Positions 1-7,944 of a DNA stretch of 12,271 bases are shown one piece after another; within the stretch, counting starts at the first letter, position 1, and each line of letters opens with the position of its first letter. Below the pieces are notes generated by a model. The model was not told where the DNA came from. It ran no database searches and saw only the letters and a program-made list of their open reading frames with translations. The position numbers and the translations under genes are program-made. This stretch comes from Syntrophaceae bacterium UBA4778 (GTDB taxonomy: Bacteria > Desulfobacterota > Syntrophia > Syntrophales > UBA4778), in contig DHHG01000191.1 of assembly GCA_002403175.1 (NCBI GenBank), positions 1-12,271 of the forward strand, read 5' to 3'.

Positions 1-207
1 GGCGATCCTTTTGGGATTCCATTGCACCTTGACCTCCGATTCCTTATAGTAGACGGCTCGAGTTTTGACCCTGCTCAAGTTCTCGTAATTCTCTGAATAT
101 TCATTCCAGCTGCTGAGCTGGCTACTCAAGAGATCCCGCATCAGATCGGGCAGAAGCGCCTCGCCACCATGAAGATATCTAACGTAAATCTTATGTTCCA
201 GATCCAT
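1..207 (-). CDS. DUF4922-like protein, N-terminal 69 residues (cut by window edge)
   Basis: Open frame of 69 codons from an ATG at 207 running off the left edge, so only the N-terminus is visible. An AAAGG ribosome site sits 5 bases before the ATG, and only 16 bases separate it from the stop of the upstream glycosyltransferase, so it is the last visible gene of the operon. The pattern of a leader helix, then NYENLSRVKTR, then VKVQWNPKRIA resembles the start of DUF4922-domain proteins as I remember them, in which a segment like 'NPxRI.SS.AKVD' precedes a Cys-x-x-Cys motif; that later part is outside the window. The family is uncharacterised; a relationship to HIT/GalT-type nucleotide transferases or phosphorylases is my guess. 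The family call comes from a short segment and should be treated as tentative. Confidence 0.6.
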   Translation of the reverse strand, partial: MDLEHKIYVRYLHGGEALLPDLMRDLLSSQLSSWNEYSENYENLSRVKTRAVYYKESEVKVQWNPKRIA

Positions 208-223
208 CTTTACCTTTGATATA

Positions 224-1684
224 TTACTCTATATTTTTCTGATATGGCTGCCGCGCCATCATTTCCAGCGAGCGAATTCTATCCTTGAAGAAGTCATTTC
301 GATTTTTTTGATCAATGGATAATTTGGCATCCGTATTCCCATCCCATCGCCTGCACAGATAGAGACTGTCATAAATGCGCCCTATCCTGAATTCCCGGCA
401 CACGGCTAATGCGGCCGCATAATCTTCTCCATAGCTGACATTCAAAAAACCGATTTCTCTGATCAGATCGGTCACGAACGCACGCGGTGCACCCAGTCCG
501 TTAATCCTCAGCGCATTGTTGCGACCGTTTTCCTCTGTCCATTCGCGATGATCAATCAGCCCGGGGGGAATGATCTGCATATCCGTATTCACCAGCGTAT
601 AAGAACCGATTACCATTCCATAATCGTCGGTATGCAACATATCGACAATGGCACGCAAGGTCTTGGGGCTGCTGTACAGATCATCGGAATCAAGCTGAAC
701 GGTGTATCTCCCGCAATACTCGGAATAAATTGCCTCATTCCAGCATCCTCCGATACCCAGATCGATCCTCTGCGGAATGATATGATGTACCCTGTCATCT
801 TTTTGAGCCCATTGAGAAACAACAGTACCGGTCCCATCGCTGGAGTGATTGTCCACAACCAGAACATTGAAGGGGAAATCGGTTTTCTGACTGAGCGCGC
901 TCTCAACGGCATCACCGATCGTATTCACGCGATTTCTGACCGGGATGATCACGCTCGCCTCTACAGGATACTCCTTCGGGCATGTATTTGCAGATCTGAA
1001 TACCGGCTCCAGAAAAGCCCCGATTCGTTTCAGATGCATTGTTGCGATCCGTTCCATTTCTTTCTGAACGGCACGATTGGTCGGATCTACATAATCGAAC
1101 AGACGCTCACCCGATAGCGTTTCTATTTTTGCATGACAGAGATAAAGATATTCCGGAATATGAAAGACCGGATATCCGGCTGAAACCTTCAGGCGCAGAT
1201 CATAGAATCCGGCTAACGGGACATCCACAACAGGACCGTACTTTTTCAAAGTTTGCCTGATCGCAGCATTTGAGAACAGCATAAGCGAACCGAAATCAAA
1301 ATCGTCGCGAATGCTCCCCACCTGATAATCGATTACGGGATGCCCGTGGATCGAATCTCCATCCTGCTCGTAGAAATCCGAATAAACAATCCCTGCACCC
1401 GTGATGTCTGCCACTTCCAAAATCCGAGAGAGCCCTTTGGAATCGATCTGAATTCTTCTGCTGCCATCAGCGAACAGAATATAATCGGCCTTTATGTCTT
1501 GGATCAGCTCATTCAGGAATCGCCCCCTGCCGATCTTTCCATTTCTTATTTCCGCTTTGTCAGGGATAATCCCCGAATAATGATCCACAACGATTGTTGC
1601 CTTTTCGATCACGTCATGCTTCATCCATTCGGAAATCCATACGGAGATATCCGGAGCGGGATGATACACCACCAGATGAATCAT
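224..1684 (-). CDS. Two-domain family 2 glycosyltransferase
   Basis: A 486-residue protein if started at the ATG at 1684 (AAAGGA 6 bases upstream, and the first beta strand IHLVVYHP begins at once). An ATG at 1699, overlapping the upstream kinase stop as TAATG and with AGAGG 8 bases before it, would add five residues and cannot be excluded. The C-terminal part (about 242-440) is a clear GT-A/GT2 domain: ASVIIPVRNR at 243-252, VVDNHSSDGT at 276-285, the metal-binding DSDD at 332-335 and GED at 419-421. Residues 1-230 look like a second, degenerate GT-A fold (DYILFADGS at 67-75, FDFGSLMLF at 129-137) without an obvious DxD. There is no signal peptide or membrane segment, so it should be cytosolic. 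Donor and acceptor are unknown; its place after murU and amgK suggests a substrate linked to cell-wall sugar. Confidence 0.88.
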   Translation of the reverse strand: MIHLVVYHPAPDISVWISEWMKHDVIEKATIVVDHYSGIIPDKAEIRNGKIGRGRFLNELIQDIKADYILFADGSRRIQIDSKGLSRILEVADITGAGIVYSDFYEQDGDSIHGHPVIDYQVGSIRDDFDFGSLMLFSNAAIRQTLKKYGPVVDVPLAGFYDLRLKVSAGYPVFHIPEYLYLCHAKIETLSGERLFDYVDPTNRAVQKEMERIATMHLKRIGAFLEPVFRSANTCPKEYPVEASVIIPVRNRVNTIGDAVESALSQKTDFPFNVLVVDNHSSDGTGTVVSQWAQKDDRVHHIIPQRIDLGIGGCWNEAIYSEYCGRYTVQLDSDDLYSSPKTLRAIVDMLHTDDYGMVIGSYTLVNTDMQIIPPGLIDHREWTEENGRNNALRINGLGAPRAFVTDLIREIGFLNVSYGEDYAAALAVCREFRIGRIYDSLYLCRRWDGNTDAKLSIDQKNRNDFFKDRIRSLEMMARQPYQKNIE

Positions 1685-1698
1685 ATGGGATCCTTTCA

Positions 1699-2718
1699 TT
1701 ACGCGGGCCTCTTTGAGTAATAAGCATCCCTGCAGGTCATCAGCAAAGATTTCAACGCAGGAATACAATCTGCACGCCCGCAGGCATCCAGTAAATTATC
1801 GAGCGCAGATGGAATATGTCCGAGAAATGCGGCCTTTCCTTTTCTGATCCCCAGAAATCCATAGGCACCGAGCGCCTGCATCAACCTTTGAGAGGCGGCT
1901 TCACGGAAGGCTTTCTCAAATTCAGCAAAAGAATCCCCGGCTGTACGGGACTGCTCAAAGTAAAACGATAGCAGCTCCATTCGCTCCCCCTCAGCCAAAT
2001 CCACATAGGGATCATACAGAAGAGAACCAAGATCGTAAAAACGGCTGCCGTAACGCACTCCCTGAAAATCAATGAGGCTCGGGAGCGCATCCCGGATCAG
2101 AATATTCTGGGACTGAAAATCGCGGTGAATAAGACATCTTCCGGAGTTGGAAATCCGCTCGATCAACCCCGTCAGTTCCTGCCTCAATTTATCATTCTCT
2201 TTAGAATCCAACACTATCCCGCATACGCCTATCACAAAATTCTCGATGAAATAATCATGCTCCCATCGATACAGGGCTGTATCGAATCCAGGCATCAAAG
2301 GGACTTCGCGATTATGGAATTCCTGGATATCATACTCATGAAGCTTCATAATCTCTGCAAGGGAGTCCCGATACAGCATCCGCCGGTTCTCCCACGAAGC
2401 CTCCCGAAAAGCCCATAAATCCGTCTCCCCAAGGTCTTCCATCAGGAGATAGCATCTCTTGGAATCATGCCGGATGATATGCGGTACCCGGATACCGATT
2501 CCCTCAAGAAATGTTGCGATCGGGGCGTAATAAACGTTTTCGGTCCGAAGGGGATCATAATGCATAAAGATGTACGATTTTCCCTTTTGGCACCCAACAC
2601 GATAATAAATTCGGTCGGACCCCCCTTTGAGGATGGGCGTGAGCTGATCGGCCGAGATAGCTTCATCGTCGATAGCTTCCCGGATGAATAGAAGAGCGGC
2701 AGCGTCGATTGGATTCAT
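1699..2718 (-). CDS. amgK: AmgK-like MurNAc/GlcNAc anomeric kinase (aminoglycoside phosphotransferase fold)
   Basis: 339 residues, close to the usual AmgK length. The fold is that of aminoglycoside/choline phosphotransferases: a nucleotide-binding start near [11 protein letters not shown] (31-41), the catalytic loop HRDFQSQN at 198-205 (D200 as base, N205 for metal) and IDFQGVRYG at 216-224 with D217 as the metal ligand, followed by [13 protein letters not shown]. The 'DFQ..G....DL.SLL.DPYV' pattern is the one I associate with AmgK. In Pseudomonas, AmgK phosphorylates the anomeric hydroxyl of MurNAc or GlcNAc and MurU then makes the UDP sugar. Here murU lies directly upstream, and its TGA overlaps this ATG by four bases (ATGA), with GGAGG five bases before the start, so translation is probably coupled. 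The adjacent murU and ampG-like genes make a recycling role much more likely than antibiotic resistance. Confidence 0.8.
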   Translation of the reverse strand: MNPIDAAALLFIREAIDDEAISADQLTPILKGGSDRIYYRVGCQKGKSYIFMHYDPLRTENVYYAPIATFLEGIGIRVPHIIRHDSKRCYLLMEDLGETDLWAFREASWENRRMLYRDSLAEIMKLHEYDIQEFHNREVPLMPGFDTALYRWEHDYFIENFVIGVCGIVLDSKENDKLRQELTGLIERISNSGRCLIHRDFQSQNILIRDALPSLIDFQGVRYGSRFYDLGSLLYDPYVDLAEGERMELLSFYFEQSRTAGDSFAEFEKAFREAASQRLMQALGAYGFLGIRKGKAAFLGHIPSALDNLLDACGRADCIPALKSLLMTCRDAYYSKRPA

Positions 2719-3431
2719 GATGCCCTCCCCCGCTCTTCAGATATTTTCTGATACTCTGATATCGATCCGATATCGTGCCAGTAACCATCATCTATAAAAA
2801 CATGCCCGACAGACCCGGCCCGCTCCCGAAGCATCTCCACGAAGACCGGAACGACCGACTCAATCGCTCCCTTTTTCAGACGCAACAGGAAAGGCCTCTT
2901 CACAATGTAGATTCCTGTGAAAAGGGCATATTTCGCCCCTTGGCACCCGAGGAGATTCCGCATATCGCAGATCCTTCCCGTATCGTCCAGCGCGACATTG
3001 CAAAGAGGTCCGTCGCTGCGTAGCGCCAGCGTAACCTCATCACCGTAATTTTCATGAGCTTCGATCAGTTTCAAAAGAGGCATATCCGTCAGGATATCCC
3101 CGTTGTAAACGATAATGGCTTCGTCTTTGTCCCAGAGGTCCTCGATATTTTTCAATCCCCCCGCCGTATCGAGCAGGACCGGCTCAAACCGGAAGCGGAT
3201 CGGCATTCCGCGCCATTGATGGTCGGGAAAGGTCCTTTCGTAGGCTTCCGCGCAGTGATGAGTATTAACGATGAATCGCTCGATACCTGCCTCCATCAAA
3301 TGATCCATGGCGTGGGTAATCATCGGCCTTCCCCCGATGGGCAGCAGGGGCTTGGGACATTTCTCCGTCAGAGGCCTCAGCCGGAGTCCCAATCCCGCTG
3401 CGAGAATGAATGCTGTCTTGATCTTCTTCAT
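2715..3431 (-). CDS. murU: MurU-like sugar-1-phosphate nucleotidyltransferase
   Basis: 238 residues from the ATG at 3431, which has AGG at a good distance; a GTG at 3437, overlapping the MFS stop as GTGA, would add two residues. This is a sugar nucleotidyltransferase of the RmlA/GlmU-N type: [20 protein letters not shown] at 10-29 carries the nucleotide-binding G-x-G-x-R-x-R-P and the following Lys, DTAGGL lies at 88-93, NGD at 110-112 (D112 binds the metal) and WHDIG at 218-222. There is no left-handed beta-helix acetyltransferase domain, so it is the short MurU kind rather than GlmU. MurU converts MurNAc-alpha-1-phosphate and UTP to UDP-MurNAc, bypassing de novo MurA/MurB. The sequence alone does not fix the substrate; the coupled AmgK gene and AmpG-like neighbour do most of that work. 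A mannose- or glucose-1-phosphate enzyme is the alternative. Confidence 0.8.
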   Translation of the reverse strand: MKKIKTAFILAAGLGLRLRPLTEKCPKPLLPIGGRPMITHAMDHLMEAGIERFIVNTHHCAEAYERTFPDHQWRGMPIRFRFEPVLLDTAGGLKNIEDLWDKDEAIIVYNGDILTDMPLLKLIEAHENYGDEVTLALRSDGPLCNVALDDTGRICDMRNLLGCQGAKYALFTGIYIVKRPFLLRLKKGAIESVVPVFVEMLRERAGSVGHVFIDDGYWHDIGSISEYQKISEERGRAS

Positions 3432-3433
3432 AA

Positions 3434-4741
3434 TCACCTGGTTCTCATCCCGAACGCGGGATCAATCTTAACGAGCGCAGGAATAATAAATGCCGGGATC
3501 GTCGATATAACGATCCAGATAAAAAAATGCTGATAACCTAACCGATCCTGAAGCCATCCGCTCATCATCCCCGGAAGCATCATCCCGAGCGCCATGATTC
3601 CCGTCGCAATGGCATAATGGGCCGTCTTGTACTTGCCTTCCGAGATCATGATGATGAACATCGTGTACGCCGTAAAACCGAAGCCGTATCCGAATTGCTC
3701 GACAGCAACGCACGCCGATATCAGATAGATATTCTGAGGCATCGTCCACGACAGATACACAAAAACGAGATCGGGAATATGCATGATGCAGACCATGAAC
3801 CAGAGCCAGAACTTCAATCCTTTTCTGTAAATGGCATAGCCACCGATCAGGCCCCCGGTCATAGAAAGTGCAACGCCGATCGTCCCGTATATGATTCCGA
3901 CCTCCCCGGTACTGAGACCGAGCCCCCCTTTCGTGTGCGGATCGAGCAGAAACGGCGCAACCATCTTCAGCAATTGCGCTTCCGCGAACCTGTAAAAAAA
4001 AAGGAAAGCCAGAATCGTCAATATGTCGTTCTTATTAAAAAAAGAACGAAAGGTGTCCAGAAAATCAAAAGTAAAATCCGTTCTGACGCGCTTGGCAGGA
4101 ATATCTGCAATGGGATGAGGCAACGCCATCCAATGATAAATGCAGAATGCCAGGAACAATCCCGCCATCATAAAAAAAGTAACCGACCACCCCTGGGCGA
4201 TATTCCCGAAACGGTTTTCCAGATATCCCGCGAATACAACCAGGCCTCCCTGGGCCGTTATGCTCGCCAGCCGGTAAAAAATGGTCCTGATCCCGATAAA
4301 GGCTGATTGCTCATACTCCTTCAGACCGAGCATGTAGAAACCGTCTATTGCGATATCGTGAGTGGCGGAACTGAAGGCCAGAAGCCAGAAAAAAACAAGC
4401 GAGTATCGGAAGAAGTCGGGACCGGGAATCGCCAAACCCAGGCAGGCCAGGGCACCGCCGATCAGCAATTGCATGGCGACAATCCAGAACCGCTTGGTCT
4501 TCAGTATATCGACAAAAGGACTCCAGAGAGGTTTGATGATCCAGGGGATATAGAGCCAGCTCGTATAGTAACCGATATCGGTATTAGAAATCCCCAGACG
4601 CTTGTACATGATTACCGATACCGTAATCACCAGCGCATACGGCATTCCCTCTGTAAAAAAAAGAGAGGGGACCCATGCCCATGGTCTCCCCGGTTTACAC
4701 TCCGCCCCTGCTGAACGATTCTCTATGGCCGCTTTCTCCAT
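3434..4741 (-). CDS. ampG: AmpG-like MFS transporter
   Basis: 435 residues, strongly hydrophobic, with about 12 predicted membrane spans by eye and a cytosolic N-terminal tail of about 20 residues. The first span region ([15 protein letters not shown]), the loop [20 protein letters not shown] and the segment [16 protein letters not shown] resemble AmpG and related PAT-type MFS permeases; the D-x-A-x-D-G element in span 4 is characteristic. AmpG imports GlcNAc-anhydroMurNAc muropeptides across the inner membrane. E. coli AmpG is longer, with two extra spans. The ATG lies three bases after the spoIID-like stop with only a distant GAGGAAG upstream, suggesting translational coupling. The gene overlaps or abuts murU downstream. 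The substrate could be a muropeptide, an anhydro-disaccharide or free MurNAc; operon context favours a cell-wall sugar. Confidence 0.8.
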   Translation of the reverse strand: MEKAAIENRSAGAECKPGRPWAWVPSLFFTEGMPYALVITVSVIMYKRLGISNTDIGYYTSWLYIPWIIKPLWSPFVDILKTKRFWIVAMQLLIGGALACLGLAIPGPDFFRYSLVFFWLLAFSSATHDIAIDGFYMLGLKEYEQSAFIGIRTIFYRLASITAQGGLVVFAGYLENRFGNIAQGWSVTFFMMAGLFLAFCIYHWMALPHPIADIPAKRVRTDFTFDFLDTFRSFFNKNDILTILAFLFFYRFAEAQLLKMVAPFLLDPHTKGGLGLSTGEVGIIYGTIGVALSMTGGLIGGYAIYRKGLKFWLWFMVCIMHIPDLVFVYLSWTMPQNIYLISACVAVEQFGYGFGFTAYTMFIIMISEGKYKTAHYAIATGIMALGMMLPGMMSGWLQDRLGYQHFFIWIVISTIPAFIIPALVKIDPAFGMRTR

Positions 4742-4744
4742 TTT

Positions 4745-6073
4745 TCAGTAATACAACTTCCTCAATTGCGAACCGGGGAAATAGTGCTTCAGAATATGTT
4801 CTACCTTAATACCTTCAGCAGCCATAGCGGCCGCGCCGATCTGGCACATACCGACCCCGTGTCCCCACCCTGCCCCTTTAATAATAAAGCGAGAAGGAAA
4901 ACCATCCGGACCCGATTCGGTGGACACGAAAAATGCACTGCTCAACAGATGCGTGGGCGATAACCAGCGGCGAATTTCTAGCTCCTTACCAACCTCGACA
5001 GATCTTTCGGAGCCTACAATTCTGAGCCTGATGATTCTTCCCGAAGGTCCCCTTTCCAGAGGTTCAATCGCGTGCAGCGTGCCGAAATCGATTCCCGATT
5101 TTTCCTTCAGAATCCTTTCCAGTTCTGTGCGCTCGTAATCAACCTCCCAGCGAAAGAAATTCGTATCCCTGTCAAAATCGGGAAGAATGGTATTCAGCAA
5201 ACTATGATCATTTATATTACAGAATACGTCCGGACTGGAATTGATCCATTTGATTGCATCGTCCTCCGAATCGATCATTCGATACGGGACCAGGGAATCT
5301 GAAACCTCGGTCAGATAAGGAACGTACCGATCCTCCCATGTATTTTCATAGCGGTCGGATAATCCGCCGCATGCCTTAAAAAATCGCGCATCACAGATTT
5401 CTTCATCGTAGACGAGGAATACGCCCCTTGTTTCCTTTACCGCCCGAACGGCATTGGCGGAAATCACTTTCGAGATTCCCTGATACCGCTGGCAATGGTC
5501 GTCCGCGCAGACATCGAACAGCTCATGATCTTCCCGCTCGTACCAGCGCACGATCAAATCGTCAGACACGATCTCACGCCGTGATTGCCGCGACAATTCC
5601 CTGTCCCGCCGCGCAAGCATAGCCGCCAACCAACTCCTGGATGCGATCGCATGCGCCTTCAGGAATTCAAGCGGCGCTCCCGCGCCCATCTCGGAAGAAA
5701 TAACGCTGACCAGATACTCTTCAAGGGGAATCTGATTGATAACCGCCATCAGCCCGTCATCGCGCTTTATCACCCGAAGGTCGCCATGAAAGGTCTGCTC
5801 TTCCTTCCTCTCCCAGTGAAAGTTGATTCCGATCTTCACCTCCTTGATGGAGAAGGTCGCCTTTGCCCTTGGCGCTAATGTGATTTCCCGAGATTCAATG
5901 TAACCGTTGTCCTCTTCTCCGTACAGGACGAATCCTCCGATATCGGCTCTGATCAGGCAATTGCCCTGGATGAGAGAATTGGTCTGTTTCAGCATGAACA
6001 GATCGTGCAGCTTTATCCTGATTTCAGGAGTACCATCAATGATTCCAACTTTGATAATAGGTTGCTGCATCAT
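4745..6073 (-). CDS. SpoIID/LytB-domain protein without signal peptide
   Basis: 442 residues. Family hallmarks are clear: PLEEYLVSVISSEMG at 116-130, with E128 at the position of the SpoIID catalytic Glu, then LKAHAIASRSW; and near the C-terminus GAGWGHGVGMCQIGAAAMA at 400-418 followed by HYFPGS. H183, C189 and C194 are spaced much like the zinc ligands described for clostridial SpoIID. SpoIID is a lytic transglycosylase acting on peptide-free glycan. Two oddities: C410 replaces the usual Ser of GMSQ, and there is no signal peptide or membrane anchor at the N-terminus (MMQQPIIKVGIIDG), unlike secreted SpoIID/LytB proteins. The start could be 6073 or 6070; the AAGGA upstream is about 12 bases away. 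It is the first clear gene of the operon and presumably supplies or processes glycan fragments for the genes downstream. Confidence 0.85.
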   Translation of the reverse strand: MMQQPIIKVGIIDGTPEIRIKLHDLFMLKQTNSLIQGNCLIRADIGGFVLYGEEDNGYIESREITLAPRAKATFSIKEVKIGINFHWERKEEQTFHGDLRVIKRDDGLMAVINQIPLEEYLVSVISSEMGAGAPLEFLKAHAIASRSWLAAMLARRDRELSRQSRREIVSDDLIVRWYEREDHELFDVCADDHCQRYQGISKVISANAVRAVKETRGVFLVYDEEICDARFFKACGGLSDRYENTWEDRYVPYLTEVSDSLVPYRMIDSEDDAIKWINSSPDVFCNINDHSLLNTILPDFDRDTNFFRWEVDYERTELERILKEKSGIDFGTLHAIEPLERGPSGRIIRLRIVGSERSVEVGKELEIRRWLSPTHLLSSAFFVSTESGPDGFPSRFIIKGAGWGHGVGMCQIGAAAMAAEGIKVEHILKHYFPGSQLRKLYY

Positions 6074-6231
6074 TTTTCAGATTTTTCCTTATCGGATATC
6101 AAGGATTGAAGACAGGCCCCAATCGATTGATTCCGTCCCTGCACAAACAAGACATCCTCATAATTTGAAAACAAACTGACCGAATCGGTGGGCCAGGAAT
6201 TATTCAGAGTAAATTCATATACTTTTGTCAG
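6070..6231 (-). other. Possible 53-codon leader reading frame or gene remnant
   Basis: After a TAA, an open frame of 53 codons runs to a TGA overlapping the SpoIID-like start as ATGA. Its conceptual product (containing VYEFTLNNSWPTDSVSLF and QGRNQSIGACLQSLISDK) reads like a protein, but the frame has no ATG; only CTG or TTG codons could start it. It could be a coupled leader peptide, the end of a lost upstream gene, or chance. I do not recognise it. Confidence 0.2.
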
Positions 6232-6246
6232 TTATATTGCAATCTA
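6211..6246 (-). promoter_or_regulatory. Weak candidate promoter for the spoIID-ampG-murU-amgK operon
   Basis: On the minus strand TTGCAA is followed after 17 bases by TATGAA, about 140 bases before the SpoIID-like ATG and downstream of the tRNA-Pro terminator. Each box matches the sigma70 consensus at only four of six positions. It is listed because some promoter is expected between the terminator and the operon and nothing better is visible. Confidence 0.25.
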
Positions 6247-6281
6247 CTTTTTCCACACCTGACACGCTGCCTGTTTGAAAG

Positions 6282-6313
6282 AAAAAGGGCTTCCGCGATG
6301 AACACGAAAGCCC
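6282..6313 (-). terminator. Rho-independent terminator of tRNA-Pro
   Basis: Read on the minus strand, GGGCTTTCG pairs with CGGAAGCCC (9 bp including one G-U pair) across a 9-base loop, followed directly by TTTTTCTTT. It begins 20 bases after the CCA end of the tRNA, so it ends the tRNA transcript and separates it from the operon to the left. Confidence 0.85.
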
Positions 6314-6332
6314 TCGAAATTTCATTTTTAAA

Positions 6333-6409
<77 letters not shown>

Positions 6410-6410
6410 A

Positions 6411-6857
6411 CAAAAAGGCAAACTACCACCTCGCGAATAATGTGTCAAGATCTTATCGGGAAAATGTGCCTGAACAAAAAACAGGGGGCTCCCTTACTTC
6501 CCATTTTATTTCGAGCTGTTGCAGACGGATATGGAAATTGAACCTGATAAATAAAAAATATATCACTGTCGCCGTTCTCTCCGCCGCTTTGCCCGTCAGA
6601 GGACTTAAACTGTTTCATATTAGATTACGCCTGCTCTGGCTCCTGATCATCAGGATCTATATTCGCCTACAAAATTAGACATAATTGCCTTGACCATAAA
6701 AGGTATTTGGGTTTACTTTTCGCAAGCTGTACTCATGAACTGAGTTAGAGCGCTGTGGCGTTCCCGTAAATCCGACCAAATATCCGGGCGACTGCTTCTC
6801 TTTCAGCATCGTCCTTTTCTGTCTTCGAACAGGTTACAGCTGTCCCATTATTGAAAT
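6411..6857. other. Gene-poor stretch between tRNA-Pro and the flavodoxin-like gene
   Basis: About 450 bases. The left edge holds the tRNA-Pro promoter. A 78-codon plus-strand frame at 6442-6678 lacks a ribosome site and has a protein-unlike composition, so I do not call it. I see no RNA gene, convincing repeat or terminator. A TTGACC near 6691 has no good -10 partner, so the promoter of the flavodoxin-like gene is not identified. The stretch may hold the 5' untranslated region of that gene or decayed sequence. Confidence 0.5.
6420..6448 (-). promoter_or_regulatory. Sigma70-type promoter of tRNA-Pro
   Basis: On the minus strand a perfect TTGACA (6448-6443) is separated by exactly 17 bases from TAGTTT (6425-6420). 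Transcription would begin a few bases before the mature tRNA 5' end at 6409. The -10 box is imperfect, but spacing and position fit well. Confidence 0.7.
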
Positions 6858-7313
6858 ATGACACGAATACTCATTATCTATCATTCACAGACCGGTCAAA
6901 CGGAAAAGATGGCTCTAGCCGTTGCCGAGGGCGCAAGAACAATCGAGCACACGGAAGTCGTCCTGAAAAAAGCCGGTGAAACAACCCTTGACGATCTGCT
7001 GTCCTGCAGCGGCCTGGCGATCGGTACACCGGAAAACTTTGGTTATATGTCCGGCATGATCAAGGACTTCTTCGACCGCACCTTCTATGGAGCACAGGAC
7101 AAGGTCTTCCGCAAGCCATACGTCGTATTCATCAGCGCAGGAAACGACGGCACCGGCGCACTATCATCCATCGAGCGAATCGCGGCAGGATATAAATTCA
7201 AAAGGGTTTTCCCCCCGGTCATCGCCAGGGGAGAGATCACGGAAGAGATCCTGAAACAGTGCCGCGAATTAGGCGGCACGCTGGCTGGCGGCTGCGAAAT
7301 GGGGATATACTGA
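6858..7313 (+). CDS. Flavodoxin-family protein
   Basis: 151 residues, close to the size of a short-chain flavodoxin. The N-terminus is RILIIYHSQTGQTEKMA: a first beta strand followed by S-Q-T-G-Q-T (10-15), the FMN phosphate-binding loop. GTPENFGYMSG near 56-66 matches the loop contacting the isoalloxazine ring, and FISAGNDGTGA is a further flavin-side loop. It is probably a cytosolic FMN protein acting as an electron carrier or an NAD(P)H-dependent reductase; the partner is unknown. There is no clear Shine-Dalgarno before the ATG and no clear upstream promoter. A long-loop hairpin ending in T5 lies just downstream (7316-7365). Neighbouring genes give no hint of its redox partner. Confidence 0.88.
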   Translation: MTRILIIYHSQTGQTEKMALAVAEGARTIEHTEVVLKKAGETTLDDLLSCSGLAIGTPENFGYMSGMIKDFFDRTFYGAQDKVFRKPYVVFISAGNDGTGALSSIERIAAGYKFKRVFPPVIARGEITEEILKQCRELGGTLAGGCEMGIY

Positions 7314-7315
7314 TG

Positions 7316-7365
7316 AGCGGTATCATCGGGAATTGAAATATAATGTTTCTACCGCACCGCTTTTT
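7316..7365 (+). terminator. Weak candidate terminator after the flavodoxin-like gene
   Basis: AGCGGT (7316-7321) can pair with ACCGCT (7356-7361), followed by a run of T. The 34-base loop is unusually long for an intrinsic terminator, so this is a weak call. Confidence 0.25.
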
Positions 7366-7382
7366 CAAAACTTACGGCAGCA

Positions 7383-7404
7383 GGAAAAGGTGAGTACCTT
7401 CTCC
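7383..7404. repeat. Inverted repeat upstream of the PIN-domain gene
   Basis: GGAAAAGGT and ACCTTCTCC form a 9-bp stem with one A-C mismatch around the loop GAGT. No T run follows, so it is not a terminator. It sits directly before a weak -35 candidate and could be an operator, but a chance hairpin is possible. Confidence 0.3.
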
Positions 7405-7433
7405 TTGAACTATTTCCACGATTATTATAGATA
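7405..7433 (+). promoter_or_regulatory. Weak candidate promoter for the PIN-domain gene and glnS
   Basis: TTGAAC at 7405-7410 lies 17 bases before TAGATA (7428-7433); a TATAGA at shorter spacing is an alternative -10. It is about 75 bases before the GTG of the PIN gene. The -10 match is poor. Confidence 0.3.
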
Positions 7434-7508
7434 TTGCTTCGCATAGTATTGACGATTGCAGCGCATGCCGAACGAGCAGACTTGTTCTACGGATAAGGAT
7501 CGGGGCTG

Positions 7509-7922
7509 GTGGGAATCATCTACGATACGACGGTTTTGATAAAGGTCGAACGCAACGACATTGAACTGACGAGCCTCTTAAGCGGCAGAAGAGATGGCCC
7601 CTTCGGTATCAGTGTTGTGAGCATCGCAGAACTTTTGCATGGCGCTCACCGTGCCGATACGGAGGAGCGCAGGACCAGGCGGGTCGCCTTTGTTGAAAAG
7701 CTTTGCAAACAGATGACGATATTTGATTATGACATGGCGGCAGCGAAGGTATTCGCGGAGATCTCGAGCGACACCGCGCAAAAAGGGGTGTCCGTCGGGA
7801 TCAACGATCTGATCATCGCCGCAACGGCCATATCGCACGGCCACTGCGTCATGACCATTAACAAGAAGGATTTCGAAAACATTGCGGGGCTCCAGTTAGA
7901 AGCCCTGCCCTCCAGAATATAA
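7509..7922 (+). CDS. VapC-like PIN-domain ribonuclease, no antitoxin gene seen
   Basis: 137 residues with a GTG start preceded by AAGGA about 9 bases upstream. It is a typical PIN domain: YDTTVL with D6, VSIAELLHG with E41, [12 protein letters not shown] with D100, and [10 protein letters not shown] with D121 supply the acidic residues that bind Mg2+/Mn2+ in these endoribonucleases. VapC toxins cut tRNA or rRNA and are normally encoded directly after a VapB antitoxin. The 195 bases upstream hold no frame of VapB size; the only short frames are 16-24 codons and unlike an antitoxin. It is therefore either an orphan toxin, controlled from elsewhere, or a domesticated PIN protein. The glnS start lies 22 bases downstream, so the two may share a transcript. 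Confidence 0.85.
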   Translation: MGIIYDTTVLIKVERNDIELTSLLSGRRDGPFGISVVSIAELLHGAHRADTEERRTRRVAFVEKLCKQMTIFDYDMAAAKVFAEISSDTAQKGVSVGINDLIIAATAISHGHCVMTINKKDFENIAGLQLEALPSRI

Positions 7923-7944
7923 CAGAACTAAGGAGTTTCTATCG

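Noticed and set aside
548..1720. Plus-strand open frames opposite the glycosyltransferase and kinase
   Set aside because: They lie antisense to clear glycosyltransferase motifs, have no recognisable domains and arise from codon bias of the real genes.
6442..6678. 78-codon plus-strand frame after tRNA-Pro
   Set aside because: No ribosome site, its start overlaps the tRNA promoter, and the composition is unlike a protein.
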